From positions 186,001 through 250,000 of the forward strand of contig JBFIES010000003.1 in assembly GCA_041603235.1 (NCBI GenBank): a stretch of DNA of 64,000 bases, written 5' to 3'. The translations under genes were made by a program, and so were the position numbers. The notes beneath the pieces were generated by a model that made no database searches, had not been told where the DNA came from, and saw only the letters and a program-made list of their open reading frames with translations. Source of the stretch: Panacagrimonas sp041603235 (GTDB taxonomy: Bacteria > Pseudomonadota > Gammaproteobacteria > Nevskiales > Nevskiaceae). Below, piece by piece: positions 1-8,730 of the stretch. Positions within the stretch are counted from its first letter, which is position 1. Every line of letters begins with the position of its first letter.

Positions 1-379
1 ACAGGCGCAAATCAAGTTCAACTTCAGGGTGACGCGAGCGGAATTCCCTCATGCGCGGGATGATGTACATGCGCCCGAATGACCCCGGCATGGTCATTCG
101 CAGTAGACCTTTGGGCACTTGTCCCCGACCGCTGACCGTGCCCAATCCTGCTGCGAGCGTTTCCATGGCTTCTTGGACGTAGGGCAGGAAGTCCGCGCCA
201 TCGGACGTCAGCGTGACCGCGCGTGTCGTCCGGTTGAACAGTCTGAAGCCGACTTCCGATTCCAGTTTTGCCAATCGGGCACTGGCGCTGGCAGGCGACA
301 GGCTCAGGTCCTGCGCGGCAGCGGTAATGCTGCCCAAATCGGCGACACGAAGGAAAAGACGGTAGGAAAGCATATCCAT
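1..379 (-). CDS. LysR family transcriptional regulator, 3' end outside window
   Basis: The minus strand from an ATG at 379 reads MDMLSYRLFLRVADLGSITA and stays open to the window edge (about 126 residues). The N-terminal winged helix-turn-helix has the LysR layout: SITAAAQDLSLSPASASARL is the recognition helix region, followed by the RLFNRTTRAVTLT wing. The start of the effector domain (LRMTMPGSFGRMYIIPRM) follows. The C-terminal part lies beyond position 1. It is divergent from the quinone oxidoreductase gene at 477, the usual arrangement for a LysR regulator and its target, so it probably controls the 477-3273 operon. An in-frame ATG at 373 is an alternative start. Effector unknown. Confidence 0.9.
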   Translation of the reverse strand, partial: MDMLSYRLFLRVADLGSITAAAQDLSLSPASASARLAKLESEVGFRLFNRTTRAVTLTSDGADFLPYVQEAMETLAAGLGTVSGRGQVPKGLLRMTMPGSFGRMYIIPRMREFRSRHPEVELDLRL

Positions 380-476
380 TTATCAAAAATAAACGAATAA
401 ACATTCAATGAATAGCTAGATTCAGTTTAATTTGCTGAAAATTTAAGCTTGTCGCTCCAGCAACAGGAGCACTTCC
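380..476. promoter_or_regulatory. Divergent LysR/oxidoreductase promoter region with candidate operators
   Basis: This AT-rich 97-bp gap separates the divergent regulator and operon. It holds a perfect short palindrome ATTCAATGAAT (403-413) and an interrupted repeat TTCAG-N9-CTGAA (421-439), the size and T-N11-A symmetry expected of a LysR-type site. A purine-rich ribosome site (ACAGGAG) precedes the ATG at 477. Binding is inferred from position and symmetry only. Confidence 0.45.
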
Positions 477-1466
477 ATGAAAACAATGACACTCGACACT
501 TACGGAGCCGACGCCAAGTTCCTGGTTCGTGATCAACCCACGCCGAGTCCGGCAGCGGATCAGGTTTTGATTCGTGTGGCGGCCACCAGCGTCAATACCG
601 TCGACACCATGATTCGCAACATGGGCACGGACTTGCCCCTGTCTCCACAGCTGCCCGCAGTGCTGGGCATGGACTTCGCGGGCACCGTTGAGGCCGTTGG
701 CGAGAATGTGACCTCGTTCGTGCCCGGCGACGAGGTCTATGGCTGCGCCGGCGGCCTCGCTGACCTGCAGGGTGCACTGGCCGAATACATGGTGGCCGAC
801 GCACGTCTGATCGCCCACAAGCCGAAGTCGCTGAGCATGCGCGAGGCTGCCGCTATTCCACTGGTGGGCATCACTGCGTACGAAGGCCTGCAGCGCGCCG
901 GCCTGCGTGCCGGACAACGTGTTCTGGTCCACGGGGGCGCCGGGGGCGTGGGTCACCTGGCGGTTCAGCTGGCAAGGCACGCGGGGGCAGAAGTGTGCGC
1001 CACCGGGACCGGAGCGCCGGCTTTGAAGGTCATCGCGGGCTACGGCGCGAAAGCCATCGATTATCGCGCCCAGAGCGTTGCCGAGTATGTGCAGGCGCAT
1101 ACCGCAGGCGCGGGATTCGACATCGTCTTCGACACTGTGGGCGGTGCCAATCTGGGCAATTCGTTCGAGGCTGCCGCGCTGAACGGACAGGTCAGCACCA
1201 CCGTATCCATGCTGCAATTGGACCTCACGGCTGCCCATTTCAAGGGACTCTCGCTGCATGTGGTCTTCATGCTGATTCCGATGTTGCACAATTATCAGCG
1301 CCAGGCACATGGAGAAGTACTGTCTACGCTTGCAGGCATCATTGATGCTGGCGCACTTCGCCCCCTGCTTGACGATACTTCCTTCAATCTGGAGCAGGTC
1401 GGTGATGCGCATGCGCGCCTGAGCAGCGGGCAAGCCATTGGTAAGGTCGTCGTGGATGTCGCCTGA
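477..1466 (+). CDS. Zinc-independent quinone oxidoreductase-like MDR protein
   Basis: A 329-residue medium-chain dehydrogenase/reductase. The N-terminal GroES-like half contains GMDFAGTVEAVGENV and the C-terminal Rossmann half has the dinucleotide motif HGGAGGVGHLAVQLA near residues 143-157. The Cys/His/Asp zinc ligands of classical alcohol dehydrogenases and the structural-zinc Cys cluster are absent, which points to the quinone oxidoreductase/zeta-crystallin type that reduces quinones or enones with NAD(P)H. Length is normal. The stop overlaps the next ATG (TGATG), so it is translationally coupled to the LLM oxidoreductase and then to an SDR. Likely controlled by the divergent LysR protein. 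Substrate unknown. Confidence 0.88.
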   Translation: MKTMTLDTYGADAKFLVRDQPTPSPAADQVLIRVAATSVNTVDTMIRNMGTDLPLSPQLPAVLGMDFAGTVEAVGENVTSFVPGDEVYGCAGGLADLQGALAEYMVADARLIAHKPKSLSMREAAAIPLVGITAYEGLQRAGLRAGQRVLVHGGAGGVGHLAVQLARHAGAEVCATGTGAPALKVIAGYGAKAIDYRAQSVAEYVQAHTAGAGFDIVFDTVGGANLGNSFEAAALNGQVSTTVSMLQLDLTAAHFKGLSLHVVFMLIPMLHNYQRQAHGEVLSTLAGIIDAGALRPLLDDTSFNLEQVGDAHARLSSGQAIGKVVVDVA

Positions 1467-2473
1467 TGCAGCCAGGCCCTGCCATTGAGAAGCTCAGCGC
1501 GCCCAGCAGGTTTGCGTCTCTGAATCGTGCTTACGGACAGGTGTTCCAGCCCGGCGCCCTGAGTGTCGGGCTGGTCGTGCCTATCGAACGCTATGCGGAC
1601 GGTCCAGTGCCCTCCATGGATGCGCACATCGAACGCGTGCAACTGGCTGAGCGCCTGGGCTTTAGCGCTGTTTGGTTGAGGGACGTGCCCTTCAATGTCG
1701 CCTCCTTCGGCGATGCGGGTCAGTTATTCGATCCCTTTGTTTATCTCGGGCTGCTGGCGGGCCTCACTCGTGATATCGCATTGGGGGTGGCCAGTATCGT
1801 GTTGCCGCTGCGTCATCCGGCTCATGTTGCCAAGGCAGCAGCCAGTGTCGATGTGCTCTCCGGCGGACGCCTGTTGCTGGGTGTGGCCTCGGGCGATCGC
1901 CCGGCGGAATATCCCGCCTTTGCGATTGACCCGCTCACGCGTGGCGAGCGGTTTCGCGAAGCATATGACTACATTCGCAAGATGGCGCAGCCGGCACCTC
2001 AGCTCTCTGGAATATTCGGCACCCTCGGTGGTGACGAGCCCATAGCCATGCTTCCCAAGCCTGCAGGAGGAAGGCTGCCTTTGCTCATCACCGGCAGCTC
2101 GCAGCAGTCGCCAGATTGGCTGGCGGCCCATGGCGATGGCTGGATGAGTTACCCACGGGCGGCATCCGTGCAAGAGCAGGCCATTGCGGATTATCGAAGC
2201 CGAAGTCATGCATCGGGGGTTTCTGCCAAGCCCGTTATGGAGCCCTTGTACATTGATCTAGCAGAGCACCCGGATCATCCGCCGCAAGCTATCCATCTCG
2301 GCTACCGCCTAGGCGTCAATCGCCTGCGTAGTTATCTGGCAGAACGCCGATCCATCGGCGTGAACCATGTGGCCCTGAACCTGCGGTTCAACCGCGCAGA
2401 TACCCATGCAACACTCCTTGAACTCGCGGAAGTCGTGCTGCCCGAATTCCCAATCAATCAGAATCCCATATGA
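1466..2473 (+). CDS. LLM class (luciferase-like) flavin-dependent oxidoreductase
   Basis: The 335-residue protein has the TIM-barrel signature of bacterial luciferase-like monooxygenases: SVGLVVPIE at the N-terminus, AERLGFSAVWLRDVPF, LGVASIVLPLRHPAHVAKAA, the conserved LSGGRLLLGVASGDRPAEY segment and DGWMSYPR. It resembles the TIGR03571/BA3436-type subgroup, whose substrates are unknown; enzymes of this fold use reduced FMN or F420. It overlaps both neighbours (1 base upstream, 4 bases downstream) and so is the middle gene of a coupled three-gene operon. The pairing with an enone reductase and an SDR suggests detoxification or breakdown of a small carbonyl compound. Confidence 0.87.
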   Translation: MQPGPAIEKLSAPSRFASLNRAYGQVFQPGALSVGLVVPIERYADGPVPSMDAHIERVQLAERLGFSAVWLRDVPFNVASFGDAGQLFDPFVYLGLLAGLTRDIALGVASIVLPLRHPAHVAKAAASVDVLSGGRLLLGVASGDRPAEYPAFAIDPLTRGERFREAYDYIRKMAQPAPQLSGIFGTLGGDEPIAMLPKPAGGRLPLLITGSSQQSPDWLAAHGDGWMSYPRAASVQEQAIADYRSRSHASGVSAKPVMEPLYIDLAEHPDHPPQAIHLGYRLGVNRLRSYLAERRSIGVNHVALNLRFNRADTHATLLELAEVVLPEFPINQNPI

Positions 2474-3273
2474 AAAAGACCATTCTCATCACTGGTGCCA
2501 CCGATGGCATTGGGCTGGAGACAGCCAAGGCACTCGCAACGCGGGGGCACCAGCTGCTCCTGCACGGGCGCAGCGTGGAAAAGCTGGAGAGCGCTCGAAA
2601 GCTGCTGTCAGCGATATCGGACTCGGACCGGGTATCGGCGTATCGGGCAGACATGTCCGACCTGAAGGCTGTGCGGACCATGGCCTCGTCGATTGCCAAG
2701 AAGAACGAACATATCGATGTGCTGATCAACAATGCCGGTGTGTTCAAGATCGCAGACCCGATTGCAAAGAGCGGTCTGGACTTGCGCTTTGTCGTCAACT
2801 CGATCGCACCTTGGCTACTGACGCGCGCCTTGCTTCCCTCGTTATCCAGTGATGCACGTATCATCAATCTGTCATCAGCAGCGCAGGCGCCGGTTGAACT
2901 CGATGTGCTGGCTGGTAAACAACACCTGCCAGATGATTTTTCCGTTTACGCCCAGAGCAAGCTGGCTCTCACCATGTGGTCAATGGAGCCAGAGCGGCTT
3001 GGTCTGTCGGCAGCGCAGTCAATGGTTGCAGTCAATCCCGGCTCAATGCTCGCCAGCAAAATGGTCAGAGAAGGATTCGGTTCGCAGGGCAAAGACATTG
3101 GCATTGGCGTGCGGATTCTCAGCGAGCTGGCTGTCGGATCGGGCGGGGTTCAATCAGGTCGATATTTCGACAACGATTCCGGCGCATACGCCGACCCGCA
3201 CCCGGCTGCAATGGATCCCGACAATCGCGCGCAGGTGATCGAGGCGATTGAAAAGATTGCGCAAGGAATCTAG
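2470..3273 (+). CDS. SDR family NAD(P)-dependent oxidoreductase
   Basis: The 267-residue classical short-chain dehydrogenase has the cofactor motif TGATDGIGLETAKAL (TGxxxGIG) at residues 8-22, NNAG near residue 90, NLSSAAQAPV with the catalytic Ser, and YAQSK as the YxxxK pair. It has the look of light-dependent protochlorophyllide reductase/retinol dehydrogenase-like SDRs. The ATG overlaps the stop of the LLM gene by 4 bases (ATGA). It is the last gene of the LysR-flanked operon; the next gene is convergent. Substrate not predictable. Confidence 0.9.
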   Translation: MKKTILITGATDGIGLETAKALATRGHQLLLHGRSVEKLESARKLLSAISDSDRVSAYRADMSDLKAVRTMASSIAKKNEHIDVLINNAGVFKIADPIAKSGLDLRFVVNSIAPWLLTRALLPSLSSDARIINLSSAAQAPVELDVLAGKQHLPDDFSVYAQSKLALTMWSMEPERLGLSAAQSMVAVNPGSMLASKMVREGFGSQGKDIGIGVRILSELAVGSGGVQSGRYFDNDSGAYADPHPAAMDPDNRAQVIEAIEKIAQGI

Positions 3274-3413
3274 CAGTTCAAGACCGGAAGCCTTTCGGAT
3301 GCCGGCGATAAGAGCAGCATTGTCGTCCCGGAGCATTCCAGGTTGCGGTGTCGACAGCGCATTCGGGGTCATCGCTGAGGGACCGGTCTGTCCGGGAAGA
3401 CAGTCGCTGGATT

Positions 3414-5549
3414 TCAGACTTTGCCCACCTCTACCCGGTTGTCGGAGAAGCTCGGTGCACAGCCCAAGTCTGCGAAGGCCGTCGGATTGAGGGCGGCGGG
3501 TGTGGCTTGCGCCTTTGAGCTTGCCACCCAATGTCCCATGGGGGCGATCACAACGCCCTGAATGGTTTTGTCGCCAATGCGGGCCACGGCTTCAAACGAC
3601 CCTCGATCATTGAATACACGAACGATGTCATTGCTGGCGATGCCTCTGGATTCTGCGTCAATCGGATGCAGAATGATTTTCTGCTCGCCTTCGTTGGAGG
3701 TCTGGCGCGGATGATTGGCGTAGGTTGAATTCAGAAAGGCGTGACTCTTTGGAGACATCATGGCTAGCGGATATGACTGCTGGCCCGGGTTGTCGAAGCC
3801 GGATTCGCGCGGGGCGACATAAGTGGGCAGAGCAGGGACGGGCGATCCATCCTGATGATCATTTGAACCCTGCCTAAACGTGGGCAATACAAAGTTTCCA
3901 CCAGCGGCCATCGAGGCCTTGATCTCGAGCTTGCCCGAGGGCGTAGGAAAATTGCCCTGTGCATGCGGTGCAAACTGATCGGCCGGCGGCAGGTTCAGGC
4001 GCGCATAGCCTTGCTTCTTGAGCAGTTCAACCGTGATGCCCTGTAGCACAGGATGGTTCCAGTCCATGGAGTCCTGCAGGATTTGTTCGTCGCTGCGCTG
4101 GAAGAAGGCGTCTGTGAAACCCATGGTCTTGGCCAGTCGCCTGAATAACTCGGCATTGCTAACAGCTTCGCCACGTGGCTCGATCGATGGCTGGTTCAGG
4201 GTCAGGTAGAAATGCCCCCAGGAAAACATGAGGTCCAGCTGCTCAACCTGTGTGGTCGCGGGTAGCACGATGTCTGCGTAACGCGCGGTATCGGTCAGGA
4301 AGTGTTCGCTGACCACCGTAAACAGATCCTCGCGCGCTAGGCCTTCTTTCAGTCGCAATTGATTGGGTGCTACCACCAGCGGGTTGCTGTTGTAGACAAA
4401 CAGAGAGCGGATCGGTGGGTCAAGATCGAGCTCACCGCACAGCGCGGCGCCCAGCTTCCACTGGTTCAGCACCCGCGTCCCCGGCTTTATCAGGTCGGCG
4501 CGATGCAGCTTTTCCCAGTTGGCGGGGAATGCCCAGAGCGTGAGTTGCAGCAGGCCGCCGCCCGGTTGGCGCCAGGCACCCACCAACGCCGACAAGCTCG
4601 CCAGTGCACGAACCAGCTGCCCGCCACTGGCAGAGCGCTCAATCGCCACACCGATGCGAATTGCAGCAGGCTGTGAGGCGGCGTATTCACGGGCGAGCGT
4701 GCGAATGACCTCGGCATCAATGCCGGTTTCGGCTTGCGCGAATTCGGGCGTGTACTGCGCAACGTGCGGTACCAGTTCTTCGTATCCGACGGTGTGCTGG
4801 TTCACATAGTCCTGGTCCACCAACCCTTCATTGATGATGACGTGCATCATGGCCAGTGCCAGCGCGCCGTCAGAGCCGGGCCGCGGACGAATGTGCTGAT
4901 CAGCAAGGCCGGAGACTTGGGTCTTGGCAGGGTCAATCACCACCAGTTTGGCGCCATTTTTCCTGGCCTGATCCACAAAAGGCCACATGTGCGCATTGGT
5001 ACTGAGCATGTTGCAGGCCCAGAGAATGATGAACTTGGAGTGCACAAAACTCTCAGGGTCCATCGAGGGCGTCGGCCCCATCGACATGACAAAGGCAGTG
5101 GATGCACCCGAGTCGCAGAATGTGCGCTCTGAAATCGTCGCGCCGAGCTGATTGAAGAACGGATCTCCCACGGTCAGGCCGTTGACCATTCCCTGAGTGC
5201 CGAGGTAGCTGTAGGGCAGGATCGCGCTCGGCCCTTCTTCGGCGATGATGGACTTCCAGCGCTCAGAGATGGTCGACAGTGCCTCGTCCCAGGAAATTCG
5301 TTCAAACTCGCCAGCGCCCTTGGGGCCAACGCGTCGCAGCGGATGTAGCACGCGATCCGGGTGATAGACCCGCTCTTCGTAATGGCTCGTTTTGTTACAC
5401 AGGCGTCCACGTGTAAAGGGGTGATCCGGATTGGCCTGTACGCCGGTTACACGTCCGTCCTTTACGGACACCCGCATCGAACAGGTATCAGGGCAGTCAT
5501 GCGGGCAGGCGCCCAGAACCGTGGATTGTTCGGATGATGTCGGTGCCAT
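3414..5549 (-). CDS. Molybdopterin-dependent oxidoreductase (BisC/FdhA superfamily)
   Basis: A 711-residue single-subunit member of the DMSO reductase superfamily. The N-terminus binds a 4Fe-4S cluster through C15, C19, C23 (CPHDCPDTC) and C51 (GRLC). The Mo-pterin body includes ISWDEALSTI, YSYLGTQG, RPGSDGALALAM, and the C-terminal dinucleotide-binding domain has MMSPKSHAFLNSTYANHP. No Tat motif is visible at the N-terminus, so a cytoplasmic enzyme is likely. No FeS or membrane-anchor subunit lies beside it, so the electron partner is unknown. Similar stand-alone proteins are usually annotated as formate dehydrogenase-like or thiosulfate reductase-like without proof. A good ribosome site (GAGGAG) sits upstream. 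The 258-bp gap to 5807 shows no gene. Confidence 0.9.
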   Translation of the reverse strand: MAPTSSEQSTVLGACPHDCPDTCSMRVSVKDGRVTGVQANPDHPFTRGRLCNKTSHYEERVYHPDRVLHPLRRVGPKGAGEFERISWDEALSTISERWKSIIAEEGPSAILPYSYLGTQGMVNGLTVGDPFFNQLGATISERTFCDSGASTAFVMSMGPTPSMDPESFVHSKFIILWACNMLSTNAHMWPFVDQARKNGAKLVVIDPAKTQVSGLADQHIRPRPGSDGALALAMMHVIINEGLVDQDYVNQHTVGYEELVPHVAQYTPEFAQAETGIDAEVIRTLAREYAASQPAAIRIGVAIERSASGGQLVRALASLSALVGAWRQPGGGLLQLTLWAFPANWEKLHRADLIKPGTRVLNQWKLGAALCGELDLDPPIRSLFVYNSNPLVVAPNQLRLKEGLAREDLFTVVSEHFLTDTARYADIVLPATTQVEQLDLMFSWGHFYLTLNQPSIEPRGEAVSNAELFRRLAKTMGFTDAFFQRSDEQILQDSMDWNHPVLQGITVELLKKQGYARLNLPPADQFAPHAQGNFPTPSGKLEIKASMAAGGNFVLPTFRQGSNDHQDGSPVPALPTYVAPRESGFDNPGQQSYPLAMMSPKSHAFLNSTYANHPRQTSNEGEQKIILHPIDAESRGIASNDIVRVFNDRGSFEAVARIGDKTIQGVVIAPMGHWVASSKAQATPAALNPTAFADLGCAPSFSDNRVEVGKV

Positions 5550-5807
5550 CGTGCGTCTCCTCTACTGCGGTTCTTGGTTTTCCAGTCGGGCAGCGCTGCA
5601 TCCCGCCGTCGATTCTGGTTCTTTTCCCGGTGGCCTGGCTTGCAAGCCGAGGCCCGACGTTAGCGCTGCCTGACAGAAATAGACAAGTCGGGTGGCAGCA
5701 TATGGCGGGCCGGGTCACGGTATGAGGTGACCAGTGCGAGTGGTGCCATAGATGCAGCGCTCACCGCCGGGAGGTGGATAAGACTCCGGCGTGACAGTTC
5801 CAGATGA

Positions 5808-7382
5808 CTATTCGGTGGTGGTGTAGTGCCCTGCAAGAAGTTGATTACGCAGATCGCGTTTCTGCACCTTGCCGCTGGCCGTCATTGGAAGTGCGCTGAC
5901 AAACTCCACCTGCTTGGGCACCTTGTATCCTGCGATCAGCTCGCGGCAGTGTTCAATGACGCGTTCCGCGGTGAGGCCGGCAGCCGGGTCTGCGACGATG
6001 GCCGCTACAACGCGTTCGCCCCATTTGGGGTCGGGCAGTCCCACAGCGGCGCACATCTGCACGCCATTGAACTTCTGAAGAGCCTGTTCCACTTCTGTGG
6101 AATACACGTTCTCGCCACCGCTGATGATCATGTCCTTGACGCGATCAACAATGGTGAGCAGTCCTCGAGAATCCCGAAAGCCCGCGTCTCCAGAGCGGTA
6201 CCAGCCATCCTTGAATGCGGTAGCGGTGAGTTCGGGCTGCCTGAAGTAGCCGGTGCTGAGCGAGGGTGAGCGAATCCAGAATTCGCCCACAGTTCCGTCT
6301 GGCACTTCTTGGCCGTCGGCATCCATCACCTTGATGTCGATCAGGGGCAGGGGACTGCCGCAGGAGGCCAGAGCGGCCTCGTCATCAAGTTTGTGATCTG
6401 CGGGCCTGAGAAAGGTGACGCCGCAGGCGGTCTCAGTTGCACCGTAGAACTGGATAAAGTCACAGCTGATCGTCTGCATCGCCCTGCTCAGCAGATGCTT
6501 TCCGATGCCGGATCCCGCGTAGATCAATGCCCGCACGGACGAGTAGTCCGCACTTGCTGCATCCGGATGATCCAACAGCATCTGAATCACCGTCGGCACC
6601 AGCGGCATGACTGTTGGTCGCTCACGTGCAATCAGCTTGATCAGATCGCCCGGTTCCGGCATCGGGTACACCGCCACCGCGACACCGCTATACAGCGCCT
6701 GGGTCGACAGACTGATCCCCATGGCGTGGAACAGGGGCATGACGGTCAGCATCACGTCGTCCTGCTGGTAGCGGAAAGACGGCTCGAGGTGCTCGCAGAG
6801 TCGCAGGAACAGTTGCCCCTGATGAGAGAACTGCACGCCCTTGGGTTTGCCCGTGGTGCCTGATGTGTACATCAGGATTGATGTGTGCAGCGGGTTAACT
6901 TCAATGTCAGGGTCGAAATCGCTTGCCTGATCGCAAAGTGATTTCCATTCGGTCTGAGCGCTTGCGTCGGTTGAATCAAACAGAACGATGCGGCAGTTCT
7001 GGCCGCTGCCGGCAACCGCTTTGCTGGCTGTCTGCGCGTACTCACTATCAGCCACCAGCACTGTCGGGCCAGCGTCTTCAATGATCGAGGATAGCTCCGG
7101 AGCGGCCAGACGCCAGTTCAGTGGCAACATCGCGGCGTCAATGCGATTGGCGCCAAAGAGAACTTCATAATATCGCGGCGTATTCTTCGACAGGATTGCG
7201 ACGCGATCCAGTGGTTTCACGCCCAGGCCAGTAAGGGCATGAGCGACTTTGTTGGAATTTGCATGGAGCTGCGCAAAGCTCATCGTGCCCGAAGCGTCGA
7301 TCAGCGCAGCCTTGCCCGGCGTGACGCGCGCGTAATGCTTTGGAATATCACCAATCGTGCGGATCTCGGAAAACAACCACAT
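5808..7382 (-). CDS. Acyl-CoA synthetase (AMP-dependent ligase)
   Basis: The 524-residue member of the ANL superfamily activates a carboxylic acid to its CoA thioester with ATP. Visible motifs in order: phosphate loop MYTSGTTGKPKG (about 172-183), IQFYGATETACG, YRSGDAGFRD with the conserved Asp, RVKDMIISGGENVYSTEVE hinge region, and the C-terminal catalytic-lysine segment ASGKVQKRDLR. The ATG at 7382 is chosen because a GGAGTG ribosome site precedes it; a GTG at 7391 is possible. It is the distal gene of a minus-strand block that also has SDR, thioesterase, enoyl-CoA hydratase, hydroxylase and acyl-CoA dehydrogenase, so it likely activates an acid made by the hydroxylase pathway. Confidence 0.92.
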   Translation of the reverse strand: MWLFSEIRTIGDIPKHYARVTPGKAALIDASGTMSFAQLHANSNKVAHALTGLGVKPLDRVAILSKNTPRYYEVLFGANRIDAAMLPLNWRLAAPELSSIIEDAGPTVLVADSEYAQTASKAVAGSGQNCRIVLFDSTDASAQTEWKSLCDQASDFDPDIEVNPLHTSILMYTSGTTGKPKGVQFSHQGQLFLRLCEHLEPSFRYQQDDVMLTVMPLFHAMGISLSTQALYSGVAVAVYPMPEPGDLIKLIARERPTVMPLVPTVIQMLLDHPDAASADYSSVRALIYAGSGIGKHLLSRAMQTISCDFIQFYGATETACGVTFLRPADHKLDDEAALASCGSPLPLIDIKVMDADGQEVPDGTVGEFWIRSPSLSTGYFRQPELTATAFKDGWYRSGDAGFRDSRGLLTIVDRVKDMIISGGENVYSTEVEQALQKFNGVQMCAAVGLPDPKWGERVVAAIVADPAAGLTAERVIEHCRELIAGYKVPKQVEFVSALPMTASGKVQKRDLRNQLLAGHYTTTE

Positions 7383-7463
7383 GGTTCTCACTCCATCAAT
7401 ATTGGATTTATGCAGAATTTCGGCGTTGGTCGCGTACGCGATCCGTAAGAGAGCTTTCTGTTT

Positions 7464-8240
7464 TCAATCGACTGAAATGCCGCCGTTGATGCTGATTGCC
7501 TGACCGGTCATGCGCTTGGCTGCCGGGCCGGCCAGATACAGAATCATTGCGGCCTGGTCTGCGCAGTCTGCGACGCCCAGGTGCGCCATGGCAGAGGCTT
7601 TCTCGAACATCTTGGCGCTGAAGGCCTCGTTGAAAATCAATTCTGCACCGGGCGTCCCTGCAATCAGTGATGGCGTGAGCAGGTTGATGCGTACATTCTC
7701 GCGCTTGACCTCCAGTGCCGCTGCCTTGCAGTACATCATGATGGCGCCCATGGCTGAGCCCACCAGGGTCTCACCTGGCGTGGGAATCTTGCCTGCGTCG
7801 GAGGCGACCACCACGATCGATCCGCTCCTCTGCTGACGCATTGCGGGCAGGGCTGCGTGGATCAGGTGTAGGGGCGGCAGCATGATTTCCTCGATGCGAA
7901 GGCGAACATTCTCGATCGGGATGTTATGCATCAGGCGCGGTGGCTCGCTGGGTCCGGTGCTGGTTACGATGACATCAATGGCACCTAGCCGTGCGCGACA
8001 TTCGGCTTCGGCCCGAACCGCGTCAGCCGCATCGCAGGCGTCGACTTTGACAAATCCGACGTCGGCTTTCGGAACGCGATCTCTTAGTTTTGTGCATGCC
8101 AGTGCTCCGCGTTCATCGTTTCTTCCGAGAAGCAGGACCCGGGCACCTTGCTCTGCAAATTGACAGGCCGCTTCGTGCCCGACTCCGGCAGTGCCGCCGA
8201 GAAGGACGACGCCACATTCTGATATGGGTTTGCTGCTCAT
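7464..8240 (-). CDS. SDR family oxidoreductase
   Basis: The 258-residue protein has the SDR cofactor motif as GGTAGVGHEAACQF, then VTSTGPSEPP in place of the usual NNAG, and ASDAGKIPTPGETL around the catalytic Ser. The expected YxxxK is not clear: the segment ETLVGSAMGAIMMYCKAAALE has no Tyr four residues before a Lys at the normal spot. The C-terminus ends in the typical MTGQAISINGGISVD. Fold assignment is firm. The altered NNAG and active site mean it may have a changed reaction, as in other CoA-ester-handling SDRs. It lies between the acyl-CoA synthetase and the thioesterase genes. Confidence 0.83.
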   Translation of the reverse strand: MSSKPISECGVVLLGGTAGVGHEAACQFAEQGARVLLLGRNDERGALACTKLRDRVPKADVGFVKVDACDAADAVRAEAECRARLGAIDVIVTSTGPSEPPRLMHNIPIENVRLRIEEIMLPPLHLIHAALPAMRQQRSGSIVVVASDAGKIPTPGETLVGSAMGAIMMYCKAAALEVKRENVRINLLTPSLIAGTPGAELIFNEAFSAKMFEKASAMAHLGVADCADQAAMILYLAGPAAKRMTGQAISINGGISVD

Positions 8241-8271
8241 GAATTTGCCTTTCTATATAAAGTGTGTGGCA

Positions 8272-8730
8272 TCAGTTGGCGCGTAAGAGGGCCGATTGCT
8301 GCAGGATGTTTCGAACCGAGTCTGGAATTGGACGGGACCTGCGGGTGGCTTCGTCAATCAGGACCAGCTGGGTTTCAACCAGACCGGTACAGCGCTCACC
8401 ATCGAACAGCGCTTGTACCATCGTGCATGACCGGTTTTTGATACCGGTCACCGCTGTTCCGACATCGATCAGTGCTGGCCAGTGCATCTCGCCAAGAAAC
8501 TTCAAACGCTGCTCAGCCATGACCAGCACCGCACGCGGATCAGCATCGGGCTCCATGAAACGGCGCAGTAACAGCGCGCGGCCGGTTTCTGTAAATGCTG
8601 CGAACGCAAGGTTATTGGCATGGCCGATGCAATCAGTGTCCGACCAGCGAACGTGCTCTTGCACCCAGTGCGGATAAACGTCTCGCGACTGAAAACAAGG
8701 GTCGGACAGCTGATCAGACCCGGCCGTCAT
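8272..8730 (-). CDS. Hot-dog fold acyl-CoA thioesterase-like protein
   Basis: The 152-residue protein begins at the ATG at 8730, which overlaps the stop of the upstream enoyl-CoA hydratase gene (TGATG). It has the 4-hydroxybenzoyl-CoA thioesterase pattern: VRWSDTDCIGHANN with the catalytic Asp and His-Asn, then the hot-dog strand FLGEMHWPALIDVGTAV and VETQLVLIDEATRRSRPI. Proteins of this type hydrolyse acyl- or aryl-CoA thioesters in the cytoplasm. The coupling to the hydratase suggests it releases CoA from a pathway intermediate. Longer in-frame reading upstream is just the shadow of the hydratase gene. Confidence 0.85.
   Translation of the reverse strand: MTAGSDQLSDPCFQSRDVYPHWVQEHVRWSDTDCIGHANNLAFAAFTETGRALLLRRFMEPDADPRAVLVMAEQRLKFLGEMHWPALIDVGTAVTGIKNRSCTMVQALFDGERCTGLVETQLVLIDEATRRSRPIPDSVRNILQQSALLRAN

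Noticed and set aside
405..1433. Long minus-strand open frame opposite the first MDR gene
   Set aside because: It is antisense to a clear MDR protein, the product is His/Gln/Arg-rich without family motifs, and the plus-strand protein has strong codon and motif support.
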